Source of the DNA: Fasciolopsis buskii
Taxonomy: Eukaryota; Platyhelminthes; Trematoda; Plagiorchiida; Fasciolidae
DNA: 64,000 nt
Direction of reading: 5' to 3'
Assembly: GCA_008360955.1 (NCBI GenBank)
Contig: LUCM01010080.1
Span: forward strand, 147,067 to 211,066
A program made the translations under genes and the position numbers. The notes beneath the pieces were generated by a model. That model was not told where the DNA came from. It saw only the letters and a list, made by a program, of their open reading frames with translations, and did not search any database. Position 1 is the first letter of the stretch, and the number at the start of each line of letters is the position of its first letter. This document shows positions 1 through 12,538 of the stretch, piece by piece.

Positions 1-33
1 TTTCTGCATGCAACCCATTGTGATCGAGCTTAC

Positions 34-314
34 CGAGTACAATTTTTGACGGGGATTCCGGTGGAAGCCAGAATATGACGGAAGTGAGCGATGACAATAG
101 GACGCTTGGCACAATCAGAATATACGTGTAGATAGCCGAATGTCGCATAAGCCATATGTGAAATGAAATGTCTGGATACCTCTCCGGACAACATTCGTAG
201 CGCACCTCGGTAAAAATGGCCGAGGACTGTACAACCACCCATTCGGGATTGGTAATGTAATTAGTCATTCGTAAACTGCGTTTGTTTGAGTAGAACGACA
301 TGTTCAATAGAAAT
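34..314 (-). CDS. Nicotinic receptor-like subunit, exon 4 (loop C, M1, pre-M2)
   Basis: The acceptor is ccgttctcttcag. The 281-nt exon opens with A completing Gly255 and ends CTC G|gtaagc in phase 1. It encodes the end of loop B, a glycosylation sequon NMS (Asn259), then EVRYECCPERYPD. The vicinal Cys pair with Tyr on both sides is laid out as in alpha7 (YECC, then Tyr four residues on), so this is an alpha-type (agonist-binding) subunit. M1 is IYTYILIVPSVLLSSLTSVI, followed by FWLPPESPSKIVL. The pore-mouth sequence is PSK rather than the cation-channel GEK. The intron after it runs off the left edge, so M2, M3, the cytoplasmic loop and M4 are missing from this window. Confidence 0.95.
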
Positions 315-1461
315 CTGAAGAGAACGGATTACATAAAATGAATAAAACCAGTAACAAACAGTTTTGTTTTTTATTATTTTCTATTATGCTGCTAGAACCG
401 AATGATCCATATTGCTTCCATCTCGATTTCGCAACTTTACTTCACACTGTTGAGTTTGAAGATTGTTCCTTCAGAAAAATGACAAGGATGATCGATACCC
501 GGAAGAGGCATCTGAAACAGATAGCTTTAATTCTTGTTTTTCGTTTTTTGTTGCTTTACGTATGACCATTTGTGGAACTGCTTACATTTTAGTTGAAATT
601 TAATTTGCGAATCATCTAGTTTTTCCAGCATTATCAATCAGTTGAGATAAGTGACTATGTTAAACACTGACGATCTTGTTTTTATGAGCAACTCAGCTGA
701 TGGAATGAACGATGCATCTAATTCGCTCACAAAATTGTGCACACCTTGTTCGTATAGATGATTCACTTCTTCCCCGACTGTTTATCAGTGTCTGAACATG
801 TTTCCGAATAGATCGAAGTTTCGAGAATGTCACCGGATCAACCGGAACGATTCGGTCTCCTTGTCACTGGCAACAACCAAACTGACGCAGCTGCGTACAC
901 AGACAGGCAAAAATGTTTTTAAGGAAATGATAAATTCATGTAAGATGCATTGTTCCAATTGTTGCGCAATAAATGTTCAACAAAACGGTGACAAGTGCTC
1001 AACAGCATTTGTCGTATTAATACTACTTAGATCGCATAAACATTAGAGTGAAGTGGGGGTCACTTATATATGTCATAATCGAAGGTATTTTGGGTTGTAT
1101 GGAAGATGCTCCTTGTTAGTTGTAATACTTGAAATCTGAAGACAAAGAACCGAATAACCTTTGGTTCCGATATATTATTATCCATTATTATTTTGGGGAT
1201 AACACGATCCCAGTTTAACCGTCAAAATGAGTTTTACTCCGTTTACTTTTGTGTCAGGTGTTAGTCCAATCAAGATATTTGGACAAATTTTCCCTTTAAA
1301 ACTGACTGACAGTCACCTGTGCTGCATTACTGATTAGCAACTTACTAGCCACCCTACTTAATTGAGTACTAAATTTCGCTTTAATAGCAAAAATGAATCA
1401 ATGCGTCACAGGAAACATTTTCTTCTGACAAAAATTACGAATGCGATTTGAGTAAACTTAC
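315..1461 (-). other. Receptor gene intron 3
   Basis: Bounded by gtaagt at 1461 and cag at 315 on the minus strand. I see no coding signal in it. An 82-codon open stretch on the plus strand (798-1046) has no recognisable motif and looks like a chance frame. Confidence 0.85.
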
Positions 1462-1635
1462 CCATTATGTGTCCAAGGACCAAATTTCAATGAACATTTT
1501 TGACTATCGAATGGGAAATACTTGATATCTACTGCACATGTACTTTTGAAAATAGCCATTGGACTCCATATCACGGTACCGTCGTTCTGGATGCGTACAT
1601 CACATGCTCGACGTTCGTCCAGACGTTCATCAGCA
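1462..1635 (-). CDS. Nicotinic receptor-like subunit, exon 3 (Cys-loop and loop B)
   Basis: Ligand-binding domain exon: acceptor gttctcaattgcag, donor CATAATGG|gtaagt. It carries the Cys-loop, two Cys separated by 13 residues (CAVDIKYFPFDSQKC) with the family FPFD motif. It also carries GTVIWSPMAIFKS upstream and the loop B Trp in GPWTHNG. It begins with one base completing Tyr197 and ends with GG, completed to Gly by exon 4. An extra Cys lies in the segment between loop A and the Cys-loop (RRACDV). The 174 nt correspond to residues 198-254. The intron between exons 2 and 3 is 8.3 kb. Confidence 0.95.
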
Positions 1636-4600
1636 CTGCAATTGAGAACAAATTAGTTGATGATTAAAACAATGGGTGCTGTTTTAAAACAAATAGAGAC
1701 TACTCATTCGCGAGCTTCAGCACAACAAATGGTCAGCAATCGGGCACATGATCTATGAGCAACAAGAAATGATTCGAAAATAGACGGTGATCATCCGATG
1801 AATGTGATTTATCAGTTCGCTTGGTGCGCGAAAGCATTTTCATGTACATGGAAAGTAACTTGGTGCCGAAGTATAGGGACTGTAAATAGTTCCACTCATT
1901 TCAAACACTGAGGCCAACCATTATCCGTCTGTACGGAATCGGGTAAACTTTTGATTGCTAGAGCCACATTCGTTCAATACTGCGCATGTCTCAGTGTGCC
2001 TATATTTCGGCGTATCTGGCCTTTGATTCAGCAAAGCCGGCCAACACCTACACATTACCGGCTCGACTATATACCACTGAAGCGGTTGTTTTTACTTTAG
2101 GGCACCAGTAGGCGTGGAATTTTTCTAGAAATCTGTTGCTGGTAACATTCAATCTTGCGAAACATTTTTGTTACCATTTACTAAATTCACCCGGAATATA
2201 CCGAGATTTGTAATTTGGTGTTTTGGGCTACAAAAGACTAAGCCTGATCTGTTGGTTCTGATGCGCGGAAGATGTAACACGTAAGCGGGTTCGTGAACTA
2301 TCAAAATGATTTGTCATTTGACATCGTTTTTTTGGTGGTATAATTCAGGTAAAACAAAACCTGATGGTCTTCATTGCGCACATTTTTATGCAGCTATTCG
2401 CACGGCCGGCCGGTAGAAAAATGGCGGTGTAAAATGTTCCCAAATAGTGAGGCGTGTGGAAACGTTCATTATTGTGATACTGCCACCACTCGCATTGCCG
2501 CCATGATCGCGATATTTCTGTTAGTGATTATTCTGTTTTAGATTAAGTCGTACTTTTTGGTTACTGCAGGAACAAGCTGTGATGTTTGCGTTTTCAAGCT
2601 GCACAGATTGGTCTTTTTGTCACTGCGCCAACTGCCCGTAAAATATCCTTTCTGATGTGACTGGATGAATTGAATGTAACGCATTGGGTGACTAAAAGTC
2701 TCATAAATATTCGCCGAAGTTTTCAATACTGAGGTTCTAAGTCGTTCTAATGTTTACCCTTTTTATTCATGCTGAAGAGGCATTCTCTTAGCAACTAGTC
2801 GGCTAGACAGGATCAATTTGAACTGATAAGTAGTAGATAGCTACAGTCAGCAATCGAGATGCTGTCCATAGATAGAATGAACCGAATAGTGCACTCAGTC
2901 TGACACCATTGAAGGTGGACTTAAGAACTGGCTTCACAATATGTTTTCTGAAATATTTTCTTTGACCGTCGCACATTGCTGTCGAAATGAAGAACACTTC
3001 ATTCTTGGGAAAGTTTTGCAGTTCACTCTGAAATGATTCTTTGGTTAGATGCCGTTCAGTGAAATTCGTGAGGCACCTGATTTCATGGACTGTTGTCTGC
3101 TCACCATTTGTCTCATTTAGTGGCCTTTTCGCTTGAAATTACCATCCTGCTACATCAAGCCATGCAGTTGATTAGGTTTTGGCGATTTCAGATTGGTAAG
3201 GTGCTCCGTAAGTTATAATGATGCACGAGCCTAATTAAATTTCCGGCAACATTTCTTTTTAGCGCTCCGCCTTTCGTTCACGAGAATAAGGCACTTTTCT
3301 TCTGTATTTTGGTGTTCAACATACTGTTTCTTCGACTTGGTTGGCTCTCCTGAATAAGTGCCCAGATTTTGACGATTCGCCTAAAGCTACGAAAATTTCG
3401 TTTGGCTGAAGTATCTCCTCAAAATAACCGCGAATTTCCGATTTCTCTTTGAAAGTGCTCGCTATCAGCGGACCGAAGGTCTCACCCGGTGATGCTCACC
3501 AGATTCAGTTGTTATTTGATGTTTAGCCCTGGGTTAAGTAGATATTTTGGTAGAAATGACGGGTTTCGTCGGCTTACGGGAATCCATAGCGAAGAACGAC
3601 TATTCTGAATTTTCTAAGAGGTCAAAATGGACCTGTTGATTTCATGAAAGAGTTTATTGTTTTTATTGCATTCATCTTAATTAAGGAACGAAATCAGTAC
3701 CCCGAGCGTCACCGCGATAGACGTGTATAAATTCTGCTGCCAATGAATTGCTCATTATTAAACTGGTGACTGCTACAACTGGACTGTATATGTCCACCTA
3801 TCAATCACATAGGATTGAGGCTGCAGAGGCAAGATAAATCACACGATCAGCCTTAGAAGATAAGGACTTCACAAATCTGAAGCTCATAGCCGTTGCCGAT
3901 CAAGGTAGTGAATGTGAAATTTTGTCACGGACGCCGATCATGTCTGACTTTAGCAATGAGCAGGAGTTTGACATTTTGTTGGCCATATCTCAAAGAACCC
4001 ATGCCAAGTTTAGACTAATTCTTCCGAAAACTTTAAAGGAGACAAGTGCTATCCCATGCTTAACATTGTAAATATTACATAAAACCTCCATGTGGTCATG
4101 TCACAAAGAGCCTTTTTGATTCAAGGCCATCTAAGCCTTTCCGTGGTGCATTTTGGCCCAAAGGACCTAATTGCTAATTCTGTTGTATAGAACGGCAGTG
4201 ATTATAGAACATTTCATTGATTGCCACCTAAATATTTTTTTCTTTGTAGAGTTTGAATAGTTGGTCCTATTTCAGCCTTTAAACAAAGCAAAGAGGTCAC
4301 GTTGAACATGAAACGATAGGCGTCGCGTGCGTAGTTTCACACTAATGGAAACACTCCTGTGGATAAACAAATGAGTTCTTTGTCCGTTCTTTTGAAGAAC
4401 TGCTGAATAATTATTTCAGGCCACCGCAAAGCCGTCCGTGTGGTCTTTGTGTGTGTAATCGAAATGTGAGAGTTAAATATCCGCCTTTTTTGATCGATCC
4501 GATAACCAAACTTAAGCGAAAACCGAGTTAAATTCGGCAGCCTCCTGATATTTTTGTATAAAACGACTTGCTGGCTGTGCCCAGAAGATGACACGTGAAA

Positions 4601-7600
4601 TACCGCAGTTACGGTATAGTGGGTACCTTCACGTATAAAGATAGTAGTACCAAAATGTGACTCTAAAATTTTGCTCGAATTAACTCTACCATTTTAATCT
4701 GTGAGCTCTGCGATAAGCAGCATGTGTTTCCATGACGCGAGCTGGCTATGTTTCAGGGGAGCCACCGAAACTGGCTGACCACCAGTCTTCAGTAGTTATG
4801 AACTGGTACCATTACCTTACTACTGTTGAGCATTCCTGACTTCACTAACGGTCCAACGTCAAACGCGCGCTTGGTCGCTCTTCATTCTGAATCCTTCATG
4901 ACCTACTCATGAGTAGTGTGGTCTCTCCCCACTTGTTCGCTATTATCAAGAAACTGTACAATTTCTAACCCCTCATTCCGCTCACGTTATACTTGATATA
5001 ATCGTTTGAAAAGCCTAAACGAACGTTTCTCCGGATTAACTGCATTATCGTCGGGCTGGTGAAGCAGAAATATGCCAGCTACTTTGTTTCAGTCCTTTTG
5101 TTTATGTTTCGCTGTTAATTTTTGGATGTTTGAACTGAAAACCTTTTGACACTATAGGCACCAATCAAACGTCGTAATCGTTAACGAAGTAGCGGTTGTT
5201 TACTTCGGCTGCTGATGATACCAGAATAATATTCTATTATATTTTTCTTTTGACTGTTACTGAGTAGGTGTCTTCTTCCGTTCTTCAGACTGGTTTCTAG
5301 GCGTCGATTCTGAATCCCATCCAACTGAAAAACACCTTTTTCAATGTTGTATCAGTTTGTCATTTGTAATAGGCAATGGTTACAAACGAATTAGCTGCTT
5401 AGTTAGAGATTTTCTATATAGTGTTTGGGACACACTGTCCGGCCATATGCACATGGTTGTAAGAATTGATATCCCTTGGAGCCGTAGTTTCCAATCCATG
5501 GTAGTGTATGCCATGATGCTTTTTTTCGCTCAAATTAATGGGTTCAACCTCTGTAGTACTTACTTGCAAAATGTACACTGAATAAGATAAGGATGAATAA
5601 GAATGATATCAAGCGAAACTTTGTAGCAATAATGGGTTCAGTTCACTTGTGATCTATTTTTGCATTGGCTTATTTCCAACCCCTCAGGTCAAGTAACTGT
5701 TTAATATATTCATTTGGATAGATTTTCACTAATAGACACTTTGGTACACACACCGGTAGTGACAAAGTGTAAAAGACAGATGTGTAAAACAGAAATAATT
5801 CGTGAATTTTAAGAAGATTTTGACAGGACAAATGCAGATTCAGATTGTGAAAGATGTCAGTCAAGGTATGCCGGAAACGGGTAAGATACGTGCTAGTTGA
5901 CAATCTGTTTCGTGCAGGCAAAGATTCTTTGTGAATTGGGTAACCTCAGTCAACAAGTTTTTCGCTGGAGAACTTTGGGAATGCTTTTTAATGACAAAGT
6001 ACGATGAAGTCCATTCAGCTTCTAACGGCAATCCATTTGCGTAGGATACTTGTTTGAGTGATCTCTATTTAGCAAACTAGCCAACATAATGACAGAGGAA
6101 TATACCCAGTGTGACACTGTGCAAGTAGAAAAAAACAAGGTGCCTGATGCGATTCAGACGTACAGAAATTTTCCTAAGGAAAGTGACACCATGAAGTAAT
6201 CTCGCTTCATTGAAAATCGAAATATAGTGATCAAACCAACACTTATGGTAACTTATCGTAAGTGCAACTAATAGGCTGTCGTCACACTGTGTTAGTGCTC
6301 TCCTTGTCGATGCAAGCAAACTATCCAGCGACATTCGACGAGCTACAAACTCCGGAGAGACGAACGATCAGTCCACTTACACAGAATGAGGGTTAGGCCG
6401 GGGATTCTGGCCGGCTGTGAAACTCACCAAGTTGGAGTTGGAGCGCAGAATTGTCATTAACCAGCATGGTGGACGTGTGGGAGTATAAAGAGAACTGTAG
6501 AACAGTTTGGATAGAATCAAAGACGGATGAAGACACCTTTGTATTTAGCGAACTGTTCACAGTTAGAAAATTAGTCTGATAAAACTCGATAACCTGGAGC
6601 TGGATGTGGTGTTTTGAAAGAATTTCAACAGATTGTGTCTTTTGGCCCTGCCGAATGGATCAAAATAATCTAGAAAGCGGATTTGGACTTATTTCGATTT
6701 CTCGTCCAGCGGACACAGAACGGTGAGTTAAAAGGGAGGGGGATAGGGTAGAGGTAGAATGACGGTAAGCGATTGGAAATCCCGTAAGCATTGAGTAAAC
6801 CAGTTTTGTTAGTGTTGATGTGATTGTGCATGCACAACGTTCGTGAAAGACTGAGTGGGTGGGAGAGGGGGACAGAGGTTATCAGGACCTCAAGCCATAT
6901 TGCATGCAAAGCTTTTGAGCTTTGTGAAGACGTTCTCCGGAAATATCTTCTTTAGCGTAGGGCGAATAACTCCTGGAGTAGGTAATGTGTTTGGACGACT
7001 GGAGGTCTGATAGATCAAGTTTGTGGGAAAGCACGAACAGTTTGGTCGATATTTTTGAATCCACAAAGAACGTTTTCGAGGAAGCACTGCTTATTCGCTT
7101 CAGTGATTTTCACAGTTTGTTTTGAACAGCTTCGTGCAGTTGTTGTTGTTGGCTTCAAGCCTGTAGGTATTTGACTTGATGGAGTAAGAAAATTCTTTCG
7201 CCGGTCTTTAATCTTATTCTTATAGCCTGTTACTCTCTTGTTGCCTACTTGTTCGAGCATGGGAAGAGAGCGATCATCCTTACCTGTACATTAGTTGTCA
7301 TGTGAATAACACACATCACAACAAATGTTAATTAACAAGTCAGGTGCTCACAAAGCATACTGAAATCATGTTTGTTGGTTGTCAGGCCAACCATACTCAA
7401 GTTTGCGTATTTTCTACGGACTACTTTGGCCTCTTTTAGATTTCTTTAGACTAGACCGAGTGAAAATTTTGATTACTTAGATCATAGTTAGGGGACGAGG
7501 TCAGGAATATAGTGCAATTTAAAGTTTGTAGTCGAGCTTTTCACAGGGGCCGAACTAGGTGTGGGTATTTCCGAAAACATATATTAGGGTATGCACCAAT

Positions 7601-9897
7601 TCCAATTGAAAGATTAGTGAAGATTCTAAGGTTCAAATTTCAAGTAGCTCAGGATCATGACAGTTAAAATCACCACATATAAAACAAAGAGTTGTCAGGG
7701 TACTGTTGAGAATGTCACAAAGAATACTAGAAGAAAATTTTGCGGGTAAGAACAGGAAATACATTTGTTTGCGTGAATTGACTAATTATTGTCGCCTGTT
7801 AATTTTGGGCTGCAGAGAAGCGAAGAAACACAGATATAAAAGTTTGACTATACACTGAAAAAGTTAACGGACCCAAACCAGGTGTCCCAAATCGATCACA
7901 GTTCTTCCTCGCTTTTCCTTCGAAAAATGTTCGTTTTCTTGGAAGATAAAACCATCTAGATGAATAACTTCACCTACAGCTACATCATGGAGCCAGAATT
8001 ATCGAAGAAACATGTTGCCTTGTTAATTAGAATCACAACAATGTACAAGTTTTTTAATTTCCCGCATTTCAGATGAGCTAGCAAACAGTGGTGCTTAAAA
8101 AATCAGCAGTCAAGTGTTCAGGAACTTCTGCCGAAGAATAAAATTCTGACCTTGATATGCAAACTCTCCTCATCCTCCCTTTAATCATACTTTTACCGGA
8201 AATGGCGTTGATAAGTTTTTCATAAGTTTGACGAAAACCTAAGAGTACTTCAGGATTCTTCACCAGAAGAACTATTAGTATGGCAACCAATGCTGAAAAA
8301 GTAGGAAAATTGTTTCATTTCGTTTGATTTGAGTAATATGAATCCCGAAAAGTTTACACGGGGGAGGATCATTTCCAAAGTCGCTCCTTCCGAGTTTGAG
8401 CAACATCCCAGAACAAATTTTAAGTGTGATTGAATTTCACGATCTTAGCAAATACCAAAACGAAAACAGTCGAATAGTTTCCGTTGGTTTCTGGTGCCGA
8501 CGAGATTTCTGGATGCGTTCTGTGTTTCGAAACTACTATCTAATCATTTAAAGATGACGCATATCAGTCTCCACTTGTACCAGAATGGCGTGATTTTTCT
8601 CTGGTTTCAATCCGCAATCGTTGACCAGCCTTCTTTTAATTGCGTATCTTTGATGGACTGTGAATTGTCCGTTTGGTTTGGCTTTGATCTGAATGAGGGC
8701 AGTGGAGCGGAATCAAAAGTGACCTCCACACTTAGGTTACGAAACTGATTTTGGTTTTTTGGAAAGTATTTGTCCAGCTAAATTACCAGTTCATGGATTA
8801 CTTGATTAATTAAATACGAAATAAATTTCATCTCATAATTTCCTATGGCTCGGTGCTTAGAGAAATTCATTTCCACATGCTAATCAGTCATGACCATTAT
8901 CACGTGGTTGAGCTGACCCTTCAACAGTCATTGGATCGAGCCCAAGTTGGAGTGTTTTACCAAACTGTTAAGTAAATCAACAAAGCTAAGTAAGTTTTCT
9001 TCGTCCTATCCTCATGTCCTAAGTTTAGAGATTCGCATGGTTCTAACCGTGTAAATTGCACCGAAGTAGGAACGATAGCATCAAGCCGTAAGGAGTTGTT
9101 GCGCAGTTGAATCTAATGGTTCATCCAAAACATTATTAAAGTGAAGGAAAGGAGGATCCACATACGGAAATTCCTTCCTGCGAAATTCGGTCATTGTACG
9201 ATTTGTCGAGAGTCACACCAAGGTAGTCGCGAATACGCCGGTACATCTGCTGTGAACTGTTATCAGCTTGATTCGTCTAATTTAGTATTCGTATGTGTTG
9301 GTGTATTCAATAACCATACGTCATTCTCGATAAAAGTGATGACAAAGTAGATGTTTTTGTGGCCATTTGAACTTTTTGTACAATGTTTTACTTTGAGTGT
9401 TTTTCACTACGAGTTCCAGGACCTTTATCTGATATTATTCGTCAGACTTCACGAATTCACGCTTTATCGACTACGTTCACAGAACGAGATCAAAAACTGG
9501 ATCATGCATTCAGATGAATTGAATGTTTTTTTCTCCTCTGCATAATATTTAGAACTAAACCAGGCTACGTATTCATTTTTGGTGAGGTTCATTGGTCACC
9601 CCCACGAATGTAGCTGATTGGTTACCATTGGTGAATTAGACGAAAATCCGCATGGAAATCAAGTGACGATTACGTTCGTCTGGAAGGCAAAATCCGCTTG
9701 TGTCCATTCTGCATCACGAAAATCCTACGCTGCAGTAAGAATTGCGCCACACACAAACTTTCGGACGCCGGCACGCAAAACGGCCAACTAGACAGTGTGC
9801 AGGCGAGGGGGGAGGCTTGTTAGTTGGGCCTATGGAAACAAAAGAATACGCCAGTTTCAGACTATCCAAATTGAGTACGGTGGGGAAAACAACTTAC
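1636..9897 (-). other. Receptor gene intron 2 (8.3 kb)
   Basis: Bounded by gtaagt at 9897 and gcag at 1636 on the minus strand. Apart from a Cys-rich open stretch at its right end (9635-9823, plus strand), I find no recognisable exon, RNA gene or transposon. Open frames at 5357, 6077, 7015, 8078 and 8494 have no motif. Confidence 0.8.
9635..9823 (+). other. Cys-rich open stretch antisense to receptor intron 2
   Basis: A GC- and CpG-richer open stretch of about 62 codons that encodes LCPFCITKILRCSKNCATHK. The spacing is C-x2-C-x7-C-x3-C-x3-H, which looks like a zinc-binding cluster. It ends 75 bp before receptor exon 2 and is on the opposite strand. There is no start codon and no convincing acceptor. 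It could be an exon of a nested gene, a transposon relic, or chance. I do not recognise the family. Confidence 0.2.
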
Positions 9898-10007
9898 TAA
9901 TTATATAGTGCGATATCCGGAAGCCAGACGTAGTCACTTGGAATGGTGACAAATTCGATTCCGTCGTAGTCTGCTGGATCCCAGAGGAAATTGTAATCTT
10001 TCCATCT
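9898..10007 (-). CDS. Nicotinic receptor-like subunit, exon 2 (loop A exon, 110 nt)
   Basis: Continuation of the receptor ligand-binding domain. The acceptor is ttttcaaactag and the donor is AATTA|gtaagt. The 36 codons plus two bases read RWKDYNFLWDPADYDGIEF, then VTIPSDYVWLPDIALYN, which contains the signature WxPDxxLYN with the loop A Tyr. The length of 110 nt equals the classic 110-bp exon of vertebrate nicotinic receptor genes. It starts in phase 0, as exon 1 requires, and the final TA joins T of the next exon to make Tyr197. The frame closes without any adjustment, which makes the assignment secure. Confidence 0.95.
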
Positions 10008-12538
10008 CTAGTTTGAAAAGATCACAGCGATTGGATTACGGAGTTTCAACAGGAGAAAGAATTTTACTGACTAGATTTTATCAGTATAAATTTGTACAGG
10101 TTTACAAAGTGAAAATTACCAAACAGTGATTAAATTAATTACGCATTGCACGGCCACAACGATTCACGTTGGGAAATTGAAGAAATTTTGTTGTGAGTCA
10201 CACTACAACAAGGTCAGAGTGGCAGTATTTGTAAGTCAACTGAATGAACTAGTGAAATCCTACCATAGCTCGATCGTAAGCCCGATTTCAATCACACATT
10301 TGTCGGGCGATCAAACTTCATGCGACTCCACCGTTCCGGTGCCTATGCAAAGTTGAATCAGTCGGGAATGATATGAATCCATTCTCTTCCAATTTGAAAT
10401 AGTTATAAAATAACAAACTCTGAAGGGATTACTGCATACGTGGAGAATGATTTCGTGAACAACAAAGATTACCGTGTGTGTTTAATATTTTATCAGAATG
10501 GAATATTTTAAGCTCCAGATTTGCACTTACATGAGTCAATTATTTTCTCTGGGGCACTCCTATAGTCCACTCGGATGCATCCTTGCTCAGAATAATCAAT
10601 TCCCCTATTAGCTTTGTGATACATGAGAGTATAGTGACTATTTCATATCTTTTTATTCATTGTAATTTTATTCAGTTGTAATCGTAATTGACGGGTCTGA
10701 AGCTGTCGAAATGGCAGAAGTACGTCTTCCGTGGTCTGATGTGCTTCTTGTCTAAACCATCATATGCGGTATAGTCCTTTCCGCTATGGTAAGTGCAATG
10801 AAGCATCCAAAATTACTCAGCAGGGATGTGTTTCTTCGTTAAACTTTAGCTATACCGTAATGGGAGTACTAGTAAATGACATCCACCCAGTCGGTGTCGA
10901 AATGATGCAAGTATTTACGGCAATTGTGTGCCCCTTACGAGGTCTCTGCGGGTTATGAGGCAATGATGCAATGAAATCAATGGAAATCTTACAGGATAGT
11001 CTCTCCTTTAGAAAGGACCTACGGTGGATCCTTTTCGTTGCCGATTACAAACAGTCAAAGAAGCAGCATTGGCTTTAAATTTCCCTTTTTATTTCTAATG
11101 TGTAGTTCTTTATTGCCAACGTATTACTTCAGCGCAAAGTTAAATAGTAACCCTCCGTCCCTGGTTTCCAAAGCAAAATTTGTCACCAAAAATGCCTCTG
11201 ACCTCTCTGATGAATGTCTACATCCGTCTGAACAGCCTCACAAGTCTCGAAAATCTTCGGACTATAATTTGTATAAAGGCTCCCGCAAAGTATGGGTACG
11301 AAGTCCGTTGCAAACTTGCGTTAACAGTACCTTATGCGATTCTTATTTAATTCTGATTTCACGTGTCGACTCACTTCTAAACAATTTCATGTTTTGTGTG
11401 ATGAACTTTCCAACAGCTGACTCTGTTCAAAATGTTGCAACTTTTCTTTGAACATGAAAACTGTTATCTGAAAAACCTATTTGTAGTTGATTTACAATGT
11501 CCCTATAGTTTCCATGCGCCGGTGTTGCAGTATTATTTGATAAACGGGTTATGTTTATCAAAATAACTGTGAAAAGTGAGTTTCACGTTTAGGGGCTGTA
11601 TATGCAGGTACTTTAAAGACAAAAATGTGTGTGACGATCGGTCGATTTTGCTCCACGAGCCAACTGTGATCATTAATAAGGGGAATAAATCGAACCCAAA
11701 ACTGTCGTGATTTTTCGTCGCGTTCACAAAACTTTGCTAGACCAAAACAGTTCCAGTTTTGATCAACCCAAGCAAAAACTAGCTACGTTTTTTATGATGT
11801 TTGTGATCGATCGATCAGTGCAAACTGCATTTTAAGATGTGGCAAAAATTAGGCAAATTATTCCACCGACTGCGGATATCTTTCTTAAATGGACGGCACA
11901 CTTGAAGTCTGAAATTCTGACTGAATTGATCCGTTGAAATTTTCCACTGGAGACAATAAGAAATCTTTACATTTTCGGCACATACTGTTCAAACTGGAGG
12001 ATGGGACACCGGCAGTATGTGATAAGAACAAAGGCGAGTGATTAATCGTGTCAGAAAAAGCATCGTTTTATTTGGCATATTTCTTCCAAGCCTCCAGAAA
12101 GCTTGTCGTTTTCGCCTGACCGCTCCAGGTCCACAGGTCAAATGGTTTGAAACAAACTTTTCTGGACTGTTCGGTATTCCAGGTCGGAATTTGGTAGATT
12201 TCTGCTGTGTGCCGGGGTTTTTCAGTTCTTGAGTTGCAGATTGTTGCAAGAAGAAGCTAAACTTTAGTTTACAACCTATCACAAAAATTTCTCCATGGGT
12301 ACCAGGATATTGGCCTTTCACATTGCGAAACCCACTGTGATAAGTTCAGCAAAAAGGTCTTGGTGAAAACCGCCGGCCCGGATAAACTGATTTCTAAAAT
12401 GTACTCCAAAAACCTCAGTATAATCTGCCATCCACGATATTCTATTTAAACCCAAAAGTTTCCTGATTCAAAAAGGTGTGTAAACAAAATTCTATTTACG
12501 CTTAAGTTATAATGATATGCAACGCTAAATTTGCTTAC
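10008..12538 (-). other. Receptor gene intron 1 (2.5 kb)
   Basis: Bounded by gtaagc at 12538 and ctag at 10008 on the minus strand. It contains a possible short plus-strand exon at 10676 and two long motif-free frames (11038-11451 plus, 11989-12321 minus), which I regard as chance. Confidence 0.85.
10676..10755 (+). CDS. Possible short exon in the receptor intron, opposite strand
   Basis: A strong T-rich acceptor (tgtaattttattcag) opens a frame VIVIDGSEAVEMAEVRLPWS, then DVLLV and TAA. An alternative donor, GCAGAA|gtacgt, lies inside it after 34 nt. No polyadenylation signal is close by and the product is not recognised. It would be a gene nested on the other strand of the receptor intron, or chance. 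Confidence 0.18.

Noticed and set aside
30..242. 70-codon minus-strand frame over the left end
   Set aside because: It is a shadow of receptor exon 4. The true frame, one base shifted, gives YECC and M1 and joins exon 3 in phase.
5190..5240. SAADDT, a possible RT catalytic box
   Set aside because: The flanking sequence has stops in this frame and none of the other RT blocks are nearby.
9141..9350. Frame with HIRKFLPAKFGHCTIC, first taken for a C1 zinc domain start
   Set aside because: The spacing is H-x11-C-x2-C instead of H-x12-C-x2-C. The later Cys and His of a C1 domain are missing, and no acceptor precedes it.
11038..11451. 137-codon plus-strand open frame, second longest in the window
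   Set aside because: No ATG, no motif, weak splice context and mixed composition. It lies inside receptor intron 1 and looks like a chance frame.
11989..12321. 110-codon minus-strand frame in receptor intron 1
   Set aside because: It is on the receptor strand between exons that already join in frame. No domain or signal was seen.
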